A stretch of DNA of 64,000 bases from UBA965 sp040396955 (GCA_040396955.1 JBBAWX010000014.1:1-64000), one strand, 5' to 3'. Counted from the first letter of the stretch, positions 26,411-34,351 are shown. Numbers and translations: made by a program. The notes: generated from the sequence alone by a model not told the origin.

Positions 26411-26440
26411 CCCCCGCTTGCACCGTGGCGCAAGCGGGGG
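26411..26440. terminator. hairpin between convergent genes
   Basis: CCCCCGCTTGC pairs perfectly with GCAAGCGGGGG around an 8-nt loop. It lies between the FAD oxidoreductase and the propeller lipoprotein; no T tract is visible. Confidence 0.6.
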
Positions 26441-26459
26441 GTGACATGTCATCACACGA

Positions 26460-27668
26460 CTATGGGCTCGGAGGTGATTTAGGTGGGTTGGTCATTTCGG
26501 CAAATTTGTAGACCATGATGAAGCCATCCGGTGTCATGGCAACCGACGGGTCACACAGGACACCTTGCCCTTGGATGACTCCCCGGGCTAGTTGCTCAAA
26601 AGCGAGTCCATCCGCACTTTCGTATACCGAGATACCCTGGTTACACACGTACAACCGCACACGCCCATCGGGAAGCACCACGGCACCAGGTACGGCCCCC
26701 GTCTCGACGCGGATTCCGTCATCTTTGACAAACGTCAGCCCATCGTCACTCGTCGCACTCCAAATGTCGGTGTGATTGAGATACATGCGATAGCGCCCAT
26801 CGGGGAGCAGCACCACGTTGGGGTCGTAAATGCCATCTGCCTGAAAGCGGATCCCTGGCTCAAGTGCAAAATTCACCCCATCACTACTGACTGCACTGTA
26901 GATTTTGTGAGCGCTCTTATCGGCAATGTCATAAAAGTACATGCGCAAACGACCATCCGGCAACTCAAAGGCATCCGGGTCAACGGGCGTCATCGCTTCA
27001 CCACCAGCAAACGTAGCCGTCCCGAGTTTTTGCCAGGTTTGCCCATCGGCACTCTTCGCCACACCAATTTGCTCATCATTGGGGCCCGTTGAGGCACTAA
27101 AATCGACCCAGTACGCCCAATATTCACCTTTGGTGGTGTAAATCACTTCAGGCACCGACGCACTTTCGGCCAACAACGTGCCCGCACTCCACTGTACACC
27201 ATCGCTGGAGGAGGTCACATAGGTTTGGTCCTTATTGGCCTGATGACCACCTTGAGGGCCTTGCCCACCACCATTTGGCCCACCCATGACGATATTGCAA
27301 CTCGCAAACGCCGCCTGTTCATCGGGCGTTGGGGCACGTTTAAAACCGGTGATATCAGCAAAAATTTCTGCGCCCCATGCCGCCTGCAAGCAGGCTTTTT
27401 GCTCATCGGTCATCGCTGCAAAGATATCATTTGCCGGCTTGCCACCCCCCGGTGGTTGCACCGCACCCGGAGCTGCGGGCTTTGGTGTGGCCATCGGAGC
27501 CTGCGTCGGCGGTGGCATCGTCGGCACTGGTGTGTCAACCACAGCAATCGTAGGTGGCACGACTGTTGGTTCATCGACGGGAGTCTGCGCGCTTGGGGTA
27601 GCCCCACAGGCCATGAGCACACCTGCACACAACCATACCCCAAGAAGTTGCTTGAATTGCTGTTGCAT
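26460..27668 (-). CDS. lipoprotein with beta-propeller (sialidase/GH43-like) domain
   Basis: A 402-aa lipoprotein: hydrophobic signal with lipobox L-M-A-C (Cys21), then a Pro/Thr-rich linker. Residues about 80-140 form a small region with two Cys (D-E-Q-K-A-C-L-Q-A and F-A-S-C-N-I-V-M). From about 150 comes a propeller with repeated S-x-D-G-x-x-W/F units and P-D-G-R-x-R-M-Y blades, as in sialidase and GH43-type folds. Catalytic residues are not obvious, so it may bind rather than cut glycans. AGGAG lies 5 nt before the ATG. Confidence 0.75.
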   Translation of the reverse strand: MQQQFKQLLGVWLCAGVLMACGATPSAQTPVDEPTVVPPTIAVVDTPVPTMPPPTQAPMATPKPAAPGAVQPPGGGKPANDIFAAMTDEQKACLQAAWGAEIFADITGFKRAPTPDEQAAFASCNIVMGGPNGGGQGPQGGHQANKDQTYVTSSSDGVQWSAGTLLAESASVPEVIYTTKGEYWAYWVDFSASTGPNDEQIGVAKSADGQTWQKLGTATFAGGEAMTPVDPDAFELPDGRLRMYFYDIADKSAHKIYSAVSSDGVNFALEPGIRFQADGIYDPNVVLLPDGRYRMYLNHTDIWSATSDDGLTFVKDDGIRVETGAVPGAVVLPDGRVRLYVCNQGISVYESADGLAFEQLARGVIQGQGVLCDPSVAMTPDGFIMVYKFAEMTNPPKSPPSP

Positions 27669-27718
27669 AACATCTCCTAATTGAATTGATCATTCATCAT
27701 TATCAATTACAAACGCCC

Positions 27719-28269
27719 TCAGCTTCCTTCCCACTCTTTAATCTGTGCCAATACGCCCCGATCCGAAGCAAATCCCTGATGCAGAATATGCCGAGAAATC
27801 GCTACAGTCTGCCCCACAAATGCTTCTGCCCACGGATAGTCTGTGCTGGATATTTTCTGTGCTTCGTGACCAAACAACACCATGCATTTGAGAAGTTTAC
27901 GCACATCTACCAGTTCATTTCGCTGATACGTACGAATTTCACCATACTGCAAATACTGATTCATCAGATGCGCAGTATTGCCATCACGCACAATCAATTG
28001 AGTGTACACCACGGCCGTGATTTCAGCCAAGCGTGGCCCCAACACCGGATGTTGCAAGTAGGCACGCACTTCGGCCAGTGAGCGCATGGCATATTTCTTG
28101 GATGTACGCGAGCTCTGTGATTTGTAGTACGTGGGAAACACGTACCACATCCAATGATTTTTTTGCCACCACTGCGCATTTCCATCAACGCCGTTGTATA
28201 TGTTTCACCATCTCCTCGCTCATTCTGAGCGTGCACAAACCGCTGCAAATTGTATGGATCAGACGACAT
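27719..28269 (-). pseudogene. DUF1810-family gene split by a 1-nt frameshift
   Basis: Two overlapping minus-strand frames together make one DUF1810 protein. The first starts at 28269 (M-S-S-D-P-Y-N-L-Q-R-F-V-H-A-Q, then E-M-R-S-G-G-K-K). The second continues with N-H-W-M-W-Y-V-F-P and S-L-A-E-V-R-A-Y-L-Q-H-P-V-L-G-P-R-L, the family signature, to a stop at 27719. The break lies in a run of seven A (plus-strand T at 28158-28164); one extra A would join the frames. This is either a real inactivating or phase-variable slip or a homopolymer sequencing error. The function of DUF1810 is unknown. Confidence 0.8.
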
Positions 28270-28313
28270 GGTTGCACTCTTTTCACTGCACCGTCAGCAC
28301 GCATACACACATC

Positions 28314-29546
28314 CTACGATTGCATGGCCCCGATCCGTTCACTCGCCGGTGGATGTGAGTAATGATAGGCGGCGTACAGTGGATCGGGAGTCAATGTCCC
28401 CGCGTTATCACGGTAAATACTGACCAGTGCCCCGACCATGTCGTCTGCATTGGTATGGGTCACCGCATAGGCGTCGGCTTCGAACTCCATGCGCCGCGAC
28501 CAAGCCGACAGGAGCGGGTCAATCATGAATGTCGCCACCGGCACAACCAGCAAAAACAGTACCAGGGCGACCGCTAGTGATGGTTCAGCCACGCCGAGAT
28601 CGGCATAAAACCACGGTTGTGGCAACACCCACGCGAGCACGGCCAATCCTACCAGAGTGGCCACTGCATTCATGACAATCATCTTGATGATATGACGGTG
28701 TTGGTCGTGACCAATTTCGTGGGCCAACACGGCCTCTACTTGCGCCGGTGTCAGTTGCTCGAGTAACGTATCAAAAAAAACGATGCGCTTGGTACGACCA
28801 ACACCCGTAAAGTAGGCATTCCCATGTCCGGAGCGGCGCGAGGCATCCATGACAAACAAGCCGCCAGCCACGTATCCAGTCCGCGCCAACAAAGCGGCCA
28901 CGCGTGCGGCGATTTCACCGGCTGGCAAGGGCGTGAACGTATTGAACCACGGGGCAATCACAGCCGGGTAGAGCCAAATCCCTACCAACTGGAAAAGATT
29001 GAGCACCACCCACACGGCTAGCCACCACCAATCGCCCAACCCGGCCATCAACCACAAAACCACGGCCACCACGGGCGTTGCAATGACGAGCGTCAGCACC
29101 AACGATTTAAGCAGATCACTGACAAACGTGACTGGGGTGGCCTTGTTGAAGCCAAAGCGCTCCTCGAGCACAAACGTGCGGTACAAACGCAGTGGGATGC
29201 GGAGCAGTGTGCCAATGACGAGCCAACTCACCATCAACGCGGCCCCAGCCCAGAGTGGATCTGCCACGCCACTCCACCCCTGCTGGAGCCAACTCAGCCC
29301 CCCACCTAGTGTCCACCCGAGCGTGATACCAGCACTCACGATAATCTCGACACGCTCGAGTGTGCCTTTAGCCGCCGTATAGTCGGCCGCTTTCTGGTGC
29401 TGATCCAGTGTAATCACGGCAGTAAAGGCCGGTGGCACAGCCCCACGATGTGCGCGCACATGGCGAGTTTGCCGCCACGACAGCCAGAGCAACAGGGCGG
29501 TCTGGGCGACGAGCAAACCGAGAAAGATGAGGGTGACCGTCGTCAT
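28314..29546 (-). CDS. M48-family membrane zinc metalloprotease (CAAX protease 1-like)
   Basis: A 410-aa integral membrane protease of the Ste24/HtpX clan. It has several N-terminal membrane segments, the zinc motif H-E-I-G-H (in V-L-A-H-E-I-G-H-D-Q-H-R-H), a downstream E-F-E-A-D-A-Y-A with the third zinc ligand, and the R-F-G-F-N-K-A-T-P segment typical of M48A CAAX prenyl proteases. In bacteria such enzymes degrade misfolded membrane proteins. GGAGG stands 7 nt before the ATG at 29546; the frame is open upstream but there overlaps the clpP-like gene. Confidence 0.88.
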   Translation of the reverse strand: MTTVTLIFLGLLVAQTALLLWLSWRQTRHVRAHRGAVPPAFTAVITLDQHQKAADYTAAKGTLERVEIIVSAGITLGWTLGGGLSWLQQGWSGVADPLWAGAALMVSWLVIGTLLRIPLRLYRTFVLEERFGFNKATPVTFVSDLLKSLVLTLVIATPVVAVVLWLMAGLGDWWWLAVWVVLNLFQLVGIWLYPAVIAPWFNTFTPLPAGEIAARVAALLARTGYVAGGLFVMDASRRSGHGNAYFTGVGRTKRIVFFDTLLEQLTPAQVEAVLAHEIGHDQHRHIIKMIVMNAVATLVGLAVLAWVLPQPWFYADLGVAEPSLAVALVLFLLVVPVATFMIDPLLSAWSRRMEFEADAYAVTHTNADDMVGALVSIYRDNAGTLTPDPLYAAYHYSHPPASERIGAMQS

Positions 29547-29608
29547 ATGATAACCTCCGGTGTGCACACCATACGATTTCTTGGCTTCTAGCATACCAGA
29601 ATATCGTC

Positions 29609-29631
29609 GGGGCAAGGATGCTCCTTGCCCC
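29609..29631. terminator. hairpin between clpP-like and M48 genes
   Basis: GGGGCAAGGA pairs perfectly with TCCTTGCCCC around loop TGC in the 103-nt gap. There is no T tract, so it may be a partial terminator or an RNA-stability element. Confidence 0.5.
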
Positions 29632-29649
29632 GCGTTGCTCGTGTGGCCC

Positions 29650-30261
29650 TCAGATAATCTGGTAATCGGCCGGTGGACGGGTCGAAGTGGTAGGCGCCGG
29701 ATCGATGACTTCATCGAGGAAGCCCATGGCAAGTGCCTGGTGCGACGTGAAGCGGACATCCGAGCGACAAAGCTCGTGAATGCGCCTGACCGGCAGCCCA
29801 GAGCGGCGCGCGTAGAACTTGAGCGATTCTTCGATCCGAGCCCGCTCGAGCTCAAGTGCCATCTTGGGGGTTTCATGGAGCATCGCCAGCGTGGCGTTGC
29901 TGACCCCCGTACTGCCATAGTGCGCCATCAGGAGCATCCCTGACAATCCGACCCGCCAGTCGCAGTGCTGGAGCAGGTCAAAGGCGGCGCTCATGGCCCG
30001 AGTCATCACAAACCCGACAAATTTGAGCCGGGTTTCGTACATCGCCATGCGAATCGCATCCAAGACGGCCACTTCCCCTCCGTAGGAATCAATGTGGAGG
30101 GTGAGCCACTCTTGGCCGCGTTCCTTGGCTGCCAAACTAGCCGCGTAGATCAGGTTTGGCACCAGTTCGTGCATGTCGCGGTCGAACATCCCTTGGCACA
30201 TGATTTTGCCTTGGGTGGCCTGCTGTTTGGCGATTGCCACGTACTCCTCGGGGTACGGCAT
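29650..30261 (-). CDS. ClpP-like serine protease (ATP-dependent Clp proteolytic subunit family)
   Basis: A 203-aa crotonase-fold protease of the ClpP/SppA-like group. The H-I-D-S-Y-G-G segment (57-63) corresponds to the ClpP I-N-S-P-G-G. The triad can be placed as Ser91 (R-A-M-S-A-A), His114 (M-A-H-Y-G) and Asp168 (C-R-S-D-V-R-F). It is more divergent than housekeeping ClpP and no ClpX or ClpA gene is near, so it may be an accessory subunit. AAGGAG lies 10 nt before the ATG at 30261. It is 216 nt downstream of the tmRNA-like gene on the same strand. Confidence 0.82.
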   Translation of the reverse strand: MPYPEEYVAIAKQQATQGKIMCQGMFDRDMHELVPNLIYAASLAAKERGQEWLTLHIDSYGGEVAVLDAIRMAMYETRLKFVGFVMTRAMSAAFDLLQHCDWRVGLSGMLLMAHYGSTGVSNATLAMLHETPKMALELERARIEESLKFYARRSGLPVRRIHELCRSDVRFTSHQALAMGFLDEVIDPAPTTSTRPPADYQII

Positions 30262-30362
30262 ATGAGGATTGCTCCTTTTTTGAGCCCCCTGCGCCAGAGG
30301 GCGGTTTTTCTCCCTCAATACATGCGCCCCACCAGTGCGCCATGGCGGGACGGGCGATTTCT

Positions 30363-30383
30363 GATGAGCCCCAATGGCTCATC
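30363..30383 (-). other. hairpin in the leader of the clpP-like gene
   Basis: GATGAGCC and GGCTCATC are perfectly complementary 8-mers with a 5-nt loop. This hairpin lies in the 216-nt stretch between the tmRNA-like gene and the clpP-like gene. A second, weaker stem (ACACGGG/CCCGTGT, about 30435-30474) lies just after the RNA. No clear terminator is seen, so both genes could share a transcript. Confidence 0.4.
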
Positions 30384-30477
30384 GTAGCGAACTGACGACC
30401 CTGCGCTGGTGCCCCTCCTTTCATGGGGCTGACACACGGGGCCGGCCTACTCTGCTGAATAGACCGACCCGTGTAAT

Positions 30478-30611
30478 TGGTGGAGATGGGCGGATTCGAA
30501 CCGCCGTCCAGAACCGAGCGCACCACTTAAGGTGACAGGCGTTCACGTCTCGCTAAAAGGCAATTATCGCTACTGACCTATACCCGACCCTGTCGATACC
30601 AGGGCATCCCC
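30478..30611 (-). ncRNA. ssrA: very short tmRNA-like RNA (ssrA), 134 nt
   Basis: The minus strand carries both ends of a tmRNA. The 5-prime end GGGGATG is followed by CTGGTATCGACAGGG, the tmRNA D-loop region. The 3-prime end has TTCTGGACG, a perfect T-arm GGCGG-TTCGAAT-CCGCC, then CATCTCC and encoded ACCA. The acceptor pairs in 7 positions (one G-U). There is no anticodon arm, so it is not a tRNA. Only about 85 nt separate the two halves, whereas tmRNAs are usually 300-400 nt. A partial helix-2-like pairing is possible (AGGT with ACCT, GCG with CGC). Room for a tag frame and four pseudoknots is lacking. Loss during assembly or a truly reduced tmRNA are the alternatives. Confidence 0.8.
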
Positions 30612-30642
30612 GTATGGTTGTCCGCCTCTGCGACGGAAACAA

Positions 30643-30671
30643 AATATAACACATTTTACGTACCAATGCAA
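30643..30671 (-). promoter_or_regulatory. promoter of the tmRNA-like gene
   Basis: On the minus strand: TTGCAT (30671-30666), exactly 17 nt, TATATT (30648-30643). The expected start lies about 25 nt before the mature 5-prime end, leaving a short leader that can fold into a CCG/CGG hairpin and would have to be trimmed. Confidence 0.65.
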
Positions 30672-30681
30672 GAATGTTGAT

Positions 30682-31455
30682 TTACCCTAGCTCGCGCACC
30701 GTCAACAACCCACAGCCGTAGGCCTTGGCCGACCCAATACCCTGCACCACGGCCTGCGCAAACGCCTGCGGATGGATGACACGCAGCGTGCCACTAAAGC
30801 GCACCGGCACAAACAACAAACTGCCGTTGCGGTGATTGCCTACCAGTGCCGTTTCGGCCTCAATACCCAATGGCACCAGCGCCGTATCGTCTTCGATGAG
30901 CGTGAAGCCGTGATCGAGCCCTTTGCGGAGCAACCACTCCCGCTGTGCGTCAAACCCGCGCACGGTGATGCGCTTGCGCGACTCGTTGTCACGTTTCGAG
31001 ACATTGGCAACCAGTCCAAACAAAAAGCGTTGCCCGACCTGCAATCGTTGCAGCTGTGCCATCAGATCGCTCCGCTGATGCACCACGGTGGCAATGTAGC
31101 CCGCTGGCAAGACCTGCGGGTCAGCCACGGCCACACTCTGCACGATGAGATCCCAGTGTGGGCCGTTGCGGTCGATGCGATAGAGGATTTCGTTGACATC
31201 GCGTGGCGCATTCACATGCGCAAACATGCGCATCACGCGGCGGTGCATGGCCTGACAATCGAGCAAATCACGTTGTACTTCGGCATGCGCCAGATTCAGA
31301 CGCAACGTGCTCTGCGTCAGGGTCGTGTAGTGGCGCACCGGTGCAACGACATCTTGGTCTGCATCATCGGTTGCCACGGGCAACGACTGCGGGTGGTCAT
31401 TCTTGGTCACCTCCGTCACTTTACGACGCGGGCGGAGCGGATGAGGATCGGTCAT
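30682..31455 (-). CDS. Cas6e (CasE/Cse3)-like CRISPR RNA endonuclease, orphan
   Basis: A 257-aa RAMP protein. The core (about residues 48-257) follows Cas6e of type I-E CRISPR systems: L-R-L-N, then D-C-Q-A-M-H-R-R-V-M-R-M-F with His71 at the catalytic position, L-I-V-Q-S, the middle strand F-L-F-G-L-V-A-N, W-L-L-R-K-G-x-x-H-G-F, and the C-terminal glycine loop G-I-G-S-A-K-A-Y-G-C-G-L-L (239-251). The first 45 residues are extra and low in homology; a later start is possible. No other cas gene and no repeat array occur in this window. The stop lies just before the tmRNA-like promoter. Confidence 0.8.
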   Translation of the reverse strand: MTDPHPLRPRRKVTEVTKNDHPQSLPVATDDADQDVVAPVRHYTTLTQSTLRLNLAHAEVQRDLLDCQAMHRRVMRMFAHVNAPRDVNEILYRIDRNGPHWDLIVQSVAVADPQVLPAGYIATVVHQRSDLMAQLQRLQVGQRFLFGLVANVSKRDNESRKRITVRGFDAQREWLLRKGLDHGFTLIEDDTALVPLGIEAETALVGNHRNGSLLFVPVRFSGTLRVIHPQAFAQAVVQGIGSAKAYGCGLLTVRELG

Positions 31456-31526
31456 CGTTCGTTCTCACTGAATCCATAGGTTGCATGTGCATGTATTATA
31501 CCCAAGTCGATTGGCGTGCTGTTGTA

Positions 31527-32489
31527 TCAGCCGTGCAATGCCTGTGTTAACTCGCCCACATCCAGATTACGCCCCGACAGTACTAGTACTACACGGCGCC
31601 CCACAAAACGCTCTGCATAGCGCAGGAGCGCGGCCACCGGCGCTGCGCCGGCCCCCTCCACGATCATGGCGTGATGCTGGATGAGCTGGGCAATGGCGGC
31701 AAACAGCTCATCCTCGCGCACCAGTAGCATGTCGTCGACATACTGCTGCATGATTGCGAAGGCCTGTGGCACGGGGGCCGTGGTCGCAATCCCGCCTGCA
31801 AACGACGTGGTTGGGCGGTGCACAATTTGCCCCGTGCGCATCGATTCGGTGACCGCTGGCGCTGCTTCCGACTGCACCCCAATCAAGCGCAACGGCGACG
31901 AGTTCTGTGCTTTGGCGGCCAAGGCACAGCCTGCGATGAAATTCCCACCACCGACGGGCACCAGCAAATCGTCGACATCCGCCAACTGCGCCAGCACCTC
32001 GCTAGCCACCGTGCCCGCGCCCGCCATGATGTCCGGGTCTTCGCCGTCTTCGAGGTAGCAGAGCCCACGCACGCCTGCCATGTCGCGGGCAATCACACAG
32101 CTTTCGCCCCAATCACCACCTGCCACAATCACCTGCCCGCCCGCATTGCGCATATTGGCCAACTTGATGGCCGGCGTACCGTGCGGCACAACCACGGTAC
32201 ACGGCACGCCAATCGTCGTGGCGGCCCAGGCCATCGCCGTGCCATGATTGCCCGTGCTCGCACAAATAATCCCCTGGGCGAATTCGGCAGGGTCGCGTCG
32301 GAGCAGGCAGTTGAGCGCGCCACGCGCCTTGAACGATCCAACGCTCGCAAAACACTCACACTTGAGCCACACGTCGGCACCACTCGCAGCGCTCAAGGCT
32401 TGTGAGGGAATCAGTGGCGTGGGTGGCAAATGCTGTGCCAAGAGGGCTTGCGCCGCAAGGACATCGTGGTGGGTTGCTTGTCTCATCAT
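31527..32489 (-). CDS. threonine/serine dehydratase-like PLP enzyme
   Basis: A 320-aa fold-type II PLP enzyme resembling threonine ammonia-lyase, serine racemase or ectoine-utilisation EutB. The Schiff-base Lys is in V-G-S-F-K-A-R-G-A (residues 49-57), S-T-G-N-H-G binds the cofactor phosphate region and the V-P-V-G-G-G-N motif follows. No ACT domain is present, so it is not the feedback-regulated biosynthetic form. Its start overlaps the amidohydrolase stop (ATGA), indicating coupling. Confidence 0.85.
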   Translation of the reverse strand: MMRQATHHDVLAAQALLAQHLPPTPLIPSQALSAASGADVWLKCECFASVGSFKARGALNCLLRRDPAEFAQGIICASTGNHGTAMAWAATTIGVPCTVVVPHGTPAIKLANMRNAGGQVIVAGGDWGESCVIARDMAGVRGLCYLEDGEDPDIMAGAGTVASEVLAQLADVDDLLVPVGGGNFIAGCALAAKAQNSSPLRLIGVQSEAAPAVTESMRTGQIVHRPTTSFAGGIATTAPVPQAFAIMQQYVDDMLLVREDELFAAIAQLIQHHAMIVEGAGAAPVAALLRYAERFVGRRVVLVLSGRNLDVGELTQALHG

Positions 32490-33667
32490 CGCGTATGCAC
32501 CACCTCTCCGGCTTTCATCACCAGACGCACGTCAGCCAAGCAGCCCAAATCCACGGTGGGGTCACCGGCCACAAGAATCAAATCGGCGCGCTTGCCGGCT
32601 TGCACCCGCCCTACGGTATCCGCCACACCGAGGAGCTCGGCGGCGCGGCTAGTCGCCGCTTTGATGGCATCCATACGCGACAATCCCCGCTCATGTAGCA
32701 AGCAGATATCGCGCCACAACAGACTGGGGTAGATGCAGGGCTCGCCACAATCGGTGCTGGCCACCACATTGACTCCTTGGCGGATGGCTTCTTCACACGA
32801 CCACCAGTGTTGCTCGCGGATGCGCAACATGCGTTCACGGAACGCCGGCGTCAAATCATCGCGCTCTAGCGTCACCTGCGTCACCGCCAGCGTGGGGGTC
32901 AGTGTAATCCGCTGGTCACGCAGGGCGGCGATGGCCTCGGCATTGGCCAAAAACGCATGCTCCACACTATCGACCCCTGCCAGAGCCGAGCGGATGACCG
33001 ATGTAGAATTCTGGGCATGCGCAAAAATCCGCAATCCGCGCCGGCGCGCTTCTGCCACCAGCAACTCGATTTCCGCCTGTGTCAGCTCTTCGACACCGGC
33101 CTCTGGGCCGGTCAGCATGGCCGCCTCGCTGGCCACGATTTTAATGACATCGGCGCCGTCACGCATCTGAGCCCGCACGGCACGTTGCAATTCGTGCATG
33201 CCGTCGGCTTCCACACCAAACGTCATCCCATGCCCACCCGTAATGGTAATCGCACAGCCTGGCGCGAGGATGCGTGGGCCGGGGATGAGCCCCGCGTTGA
33301 TGGCATCACGGAGCACAAAATTAAGCTGGCGCGGTGCACCCGCATCACGCACCGTGGTAATGCCAGCATAGAGGCCATCACGAGCGGTGCGGGCTGCCCT
33401 GAGCATGGTCATGGCCACCGGCTCGCGCGCAATCTGCGTAAATGGATCGGCCGCCCATGGGTCGAGCGTGTAGTGGGCATGGCAGTCGATGAGGCCGGGC
33501 ATCAGCGTCATCTCGCGCCCGTCAATCAACGTGCCCTCGTGCGGCTGGCGGGGGCGTGACTCATCGACCTGTACAATCACGCCATCGGCCACAATCACAT
33601 CACGACCATGCTGGGGGTGAGACGATTCTCCGTCAATGACTCGACAATTGTGAATAATGGTGGGCAT
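32486..33667 (-). CDS. amidohydrolase-family protein (imidazolonepropionase/prolidase-like)
   Basis: A 393-aa metal-dependent hydrolase of the amidohydrolase superfamily. It shows the metal motif H-A-H in G-L-I-D-C-H-A-H, a Lys in D-V-I-K-I-V (candidate carboxylated lysine), His in F-A-H-A-Q-N and V-E-H-A-F, and the Asp in S-T-D-C-G. Close groups include Xaa-Pro and imidazolone-type hydrolases. AAGGAGG lies 4 nt before the ATG at 33667. It is translationally coupled to the PLP ammonia-lyase, suggesting joint breakdown of an amino-acid derivative. Confidence 0.83.
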   Translation of the reverse strand: MPTIIHNCRVIDGESSHPQHGRDVIVADGVIVQVDESRPRQPHEGTLIDGREMTLMPGLIDCHAHYTLDPWAADPFTQIAREPVAMTMLRAARTARDGLYAGITTVRDAGAPRQLNFVLRDAINAGLIPGPRILAPGCAITITGGHGMTFGVEADGMHELQRAVRAQMRDGADVIKIVASEAAMLTGPEAGVEELTQAEIELLVAEARRRGLRIFAHAQNSTSVIRSALAGVDSVEHAFLANAEAIAALRDQRITLTPTLAVTQVTLERDDLTPAFRERMLRIREQHWWSCEEAIRQGVNVVASTDCGEPCIYPSLLWRDICLLHERGLSRMDAIKAATSRAAELLGVADTVGRVQAGKRADLILVAGDPTVDLGCLADVRLVMKAGEVVHTR

Positions 33668-33757
33668 CTGGCCTCCTTGCCAAATGGGCGCCAATACAGG
33701 ACATTTCGTGGATAGCCGCATTGTAGCATTATTCTGAGCAATCAAAACCCGCCCACA

Positions 33758-34351
33758 TCAATCATGCAGCCCCTGGCCGGCCATAATCTGATCGCGGTAT
33801 TTTTCGATGCGGGCCGTGCGCGTTTTGCTCTGCTTGGCGGCAGCAAAATACAGCAGATAGCCCCGCTGACGACCCGGTGTCAGCGCCGCAAAGGCCACTT
33901 CGAGCTCGGGCATTTCGACAAAAGCCTCTTGCAATTCGTCACAGACCACGAAATCTGCCGTGCTTTTCATGGGCACCTGTGCCCCCGATTGCTCGACAAC
34001 CACCGCGTTCCGCACATATGCACCAATCACTGCCGCCTGCGCCTCGATGTCGGCCAATCCACCAAAACGCAGATGCCGGGCGGATTGCACGTTGTCGGTT
34101 TGCGCCACCAACATGCCCGCTGGGTCATCCATGAGCACACCTTTCATGAACAGCAGCGCACAGTACTCCTTGAAGCCATGCATCAACACCACGTTTTTGC
34201 CGGCAAGCGTATAACAGGGCCAACCCCATTTGAACTCCTCGCTCAGCCCGTCACCGTGCGCCAGAATGATCTGACGCAATGCCACAAATTCGGCATGCCA
34301 CTCGGTCGTACGTGCCAAAAATCGATCAACGGCGGGATGCATCTCTCCCAT
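33758..34351 (-). CDS. YdeI/OmpD-associated-like protein (DUF1801 fold)
   Basis: A 197-aa cytoplasmic protein. Residues about 10-120 match the DUF1801 fold (S-E-E-F-K-W-G-W-P-C-Y, F-K-x-x-C-A-L-L-F-M-K-G). The C-terminal part (A-F-A-A-L-T-P-G-R-Q-R-G-Y-L-L-Y-F-A-A-A-K-Q-S-K-T-R-T-A-R) is the basic YdeI tail. Members of this family are small conserved proteins of uncertain role. AAGGAG is 5 nt before the ATG. Confidence 0.78.
   Translation of the reverse strand: MGEMHPAVDRFLARTTEWHAEFVALRQIILAHGDGLSEEFKWGWPCYTLAGKNVVLMHGFKEYCALLFMKGVLMDDPAGMLVAQTDNVQSARHLRFGGLADIEAQAAVIGAYVRNAVVVEQSGAQVPMKSTADFVVCDELQEAFVEMPELEVAFAALTPGRQRGYLLYFAAAKQSKTRTARIEKYRDQIMAGQGLHD

Noticed and set aside
27994..28269. 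A separate 91-residue protein ahead of the DUF1810 part
   Set aside because: Only its first about 37 residues are DUF1810-like; the rest after the A7 run is out-of-frame sequence. It is better explained as the 5-prime half of a frameshifted gene.
30310..30450. A small open frame between the tmRNA-like gene and the clpP-like gene
   Set aside because: It runs into the clpP-like gene in another frame, has low-complexity composition and no related family that I recognise; the hairpins there fit an untranslated region better.
30478..30611. Reading this RNA gene as an ordinary tRNA, perhaps with an intron
   Set aside because: There is no anticodon arm, and the 5-prime CTGGTATCGACAGGG and 3-prime TTCTGGACG are tmRNA-specific.
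29600..32500. A CRISPR array beside the Cas6e-like gene
   Set aside because: I searched both sides of the gene by eye and found no repeated 28-37-nt unit.
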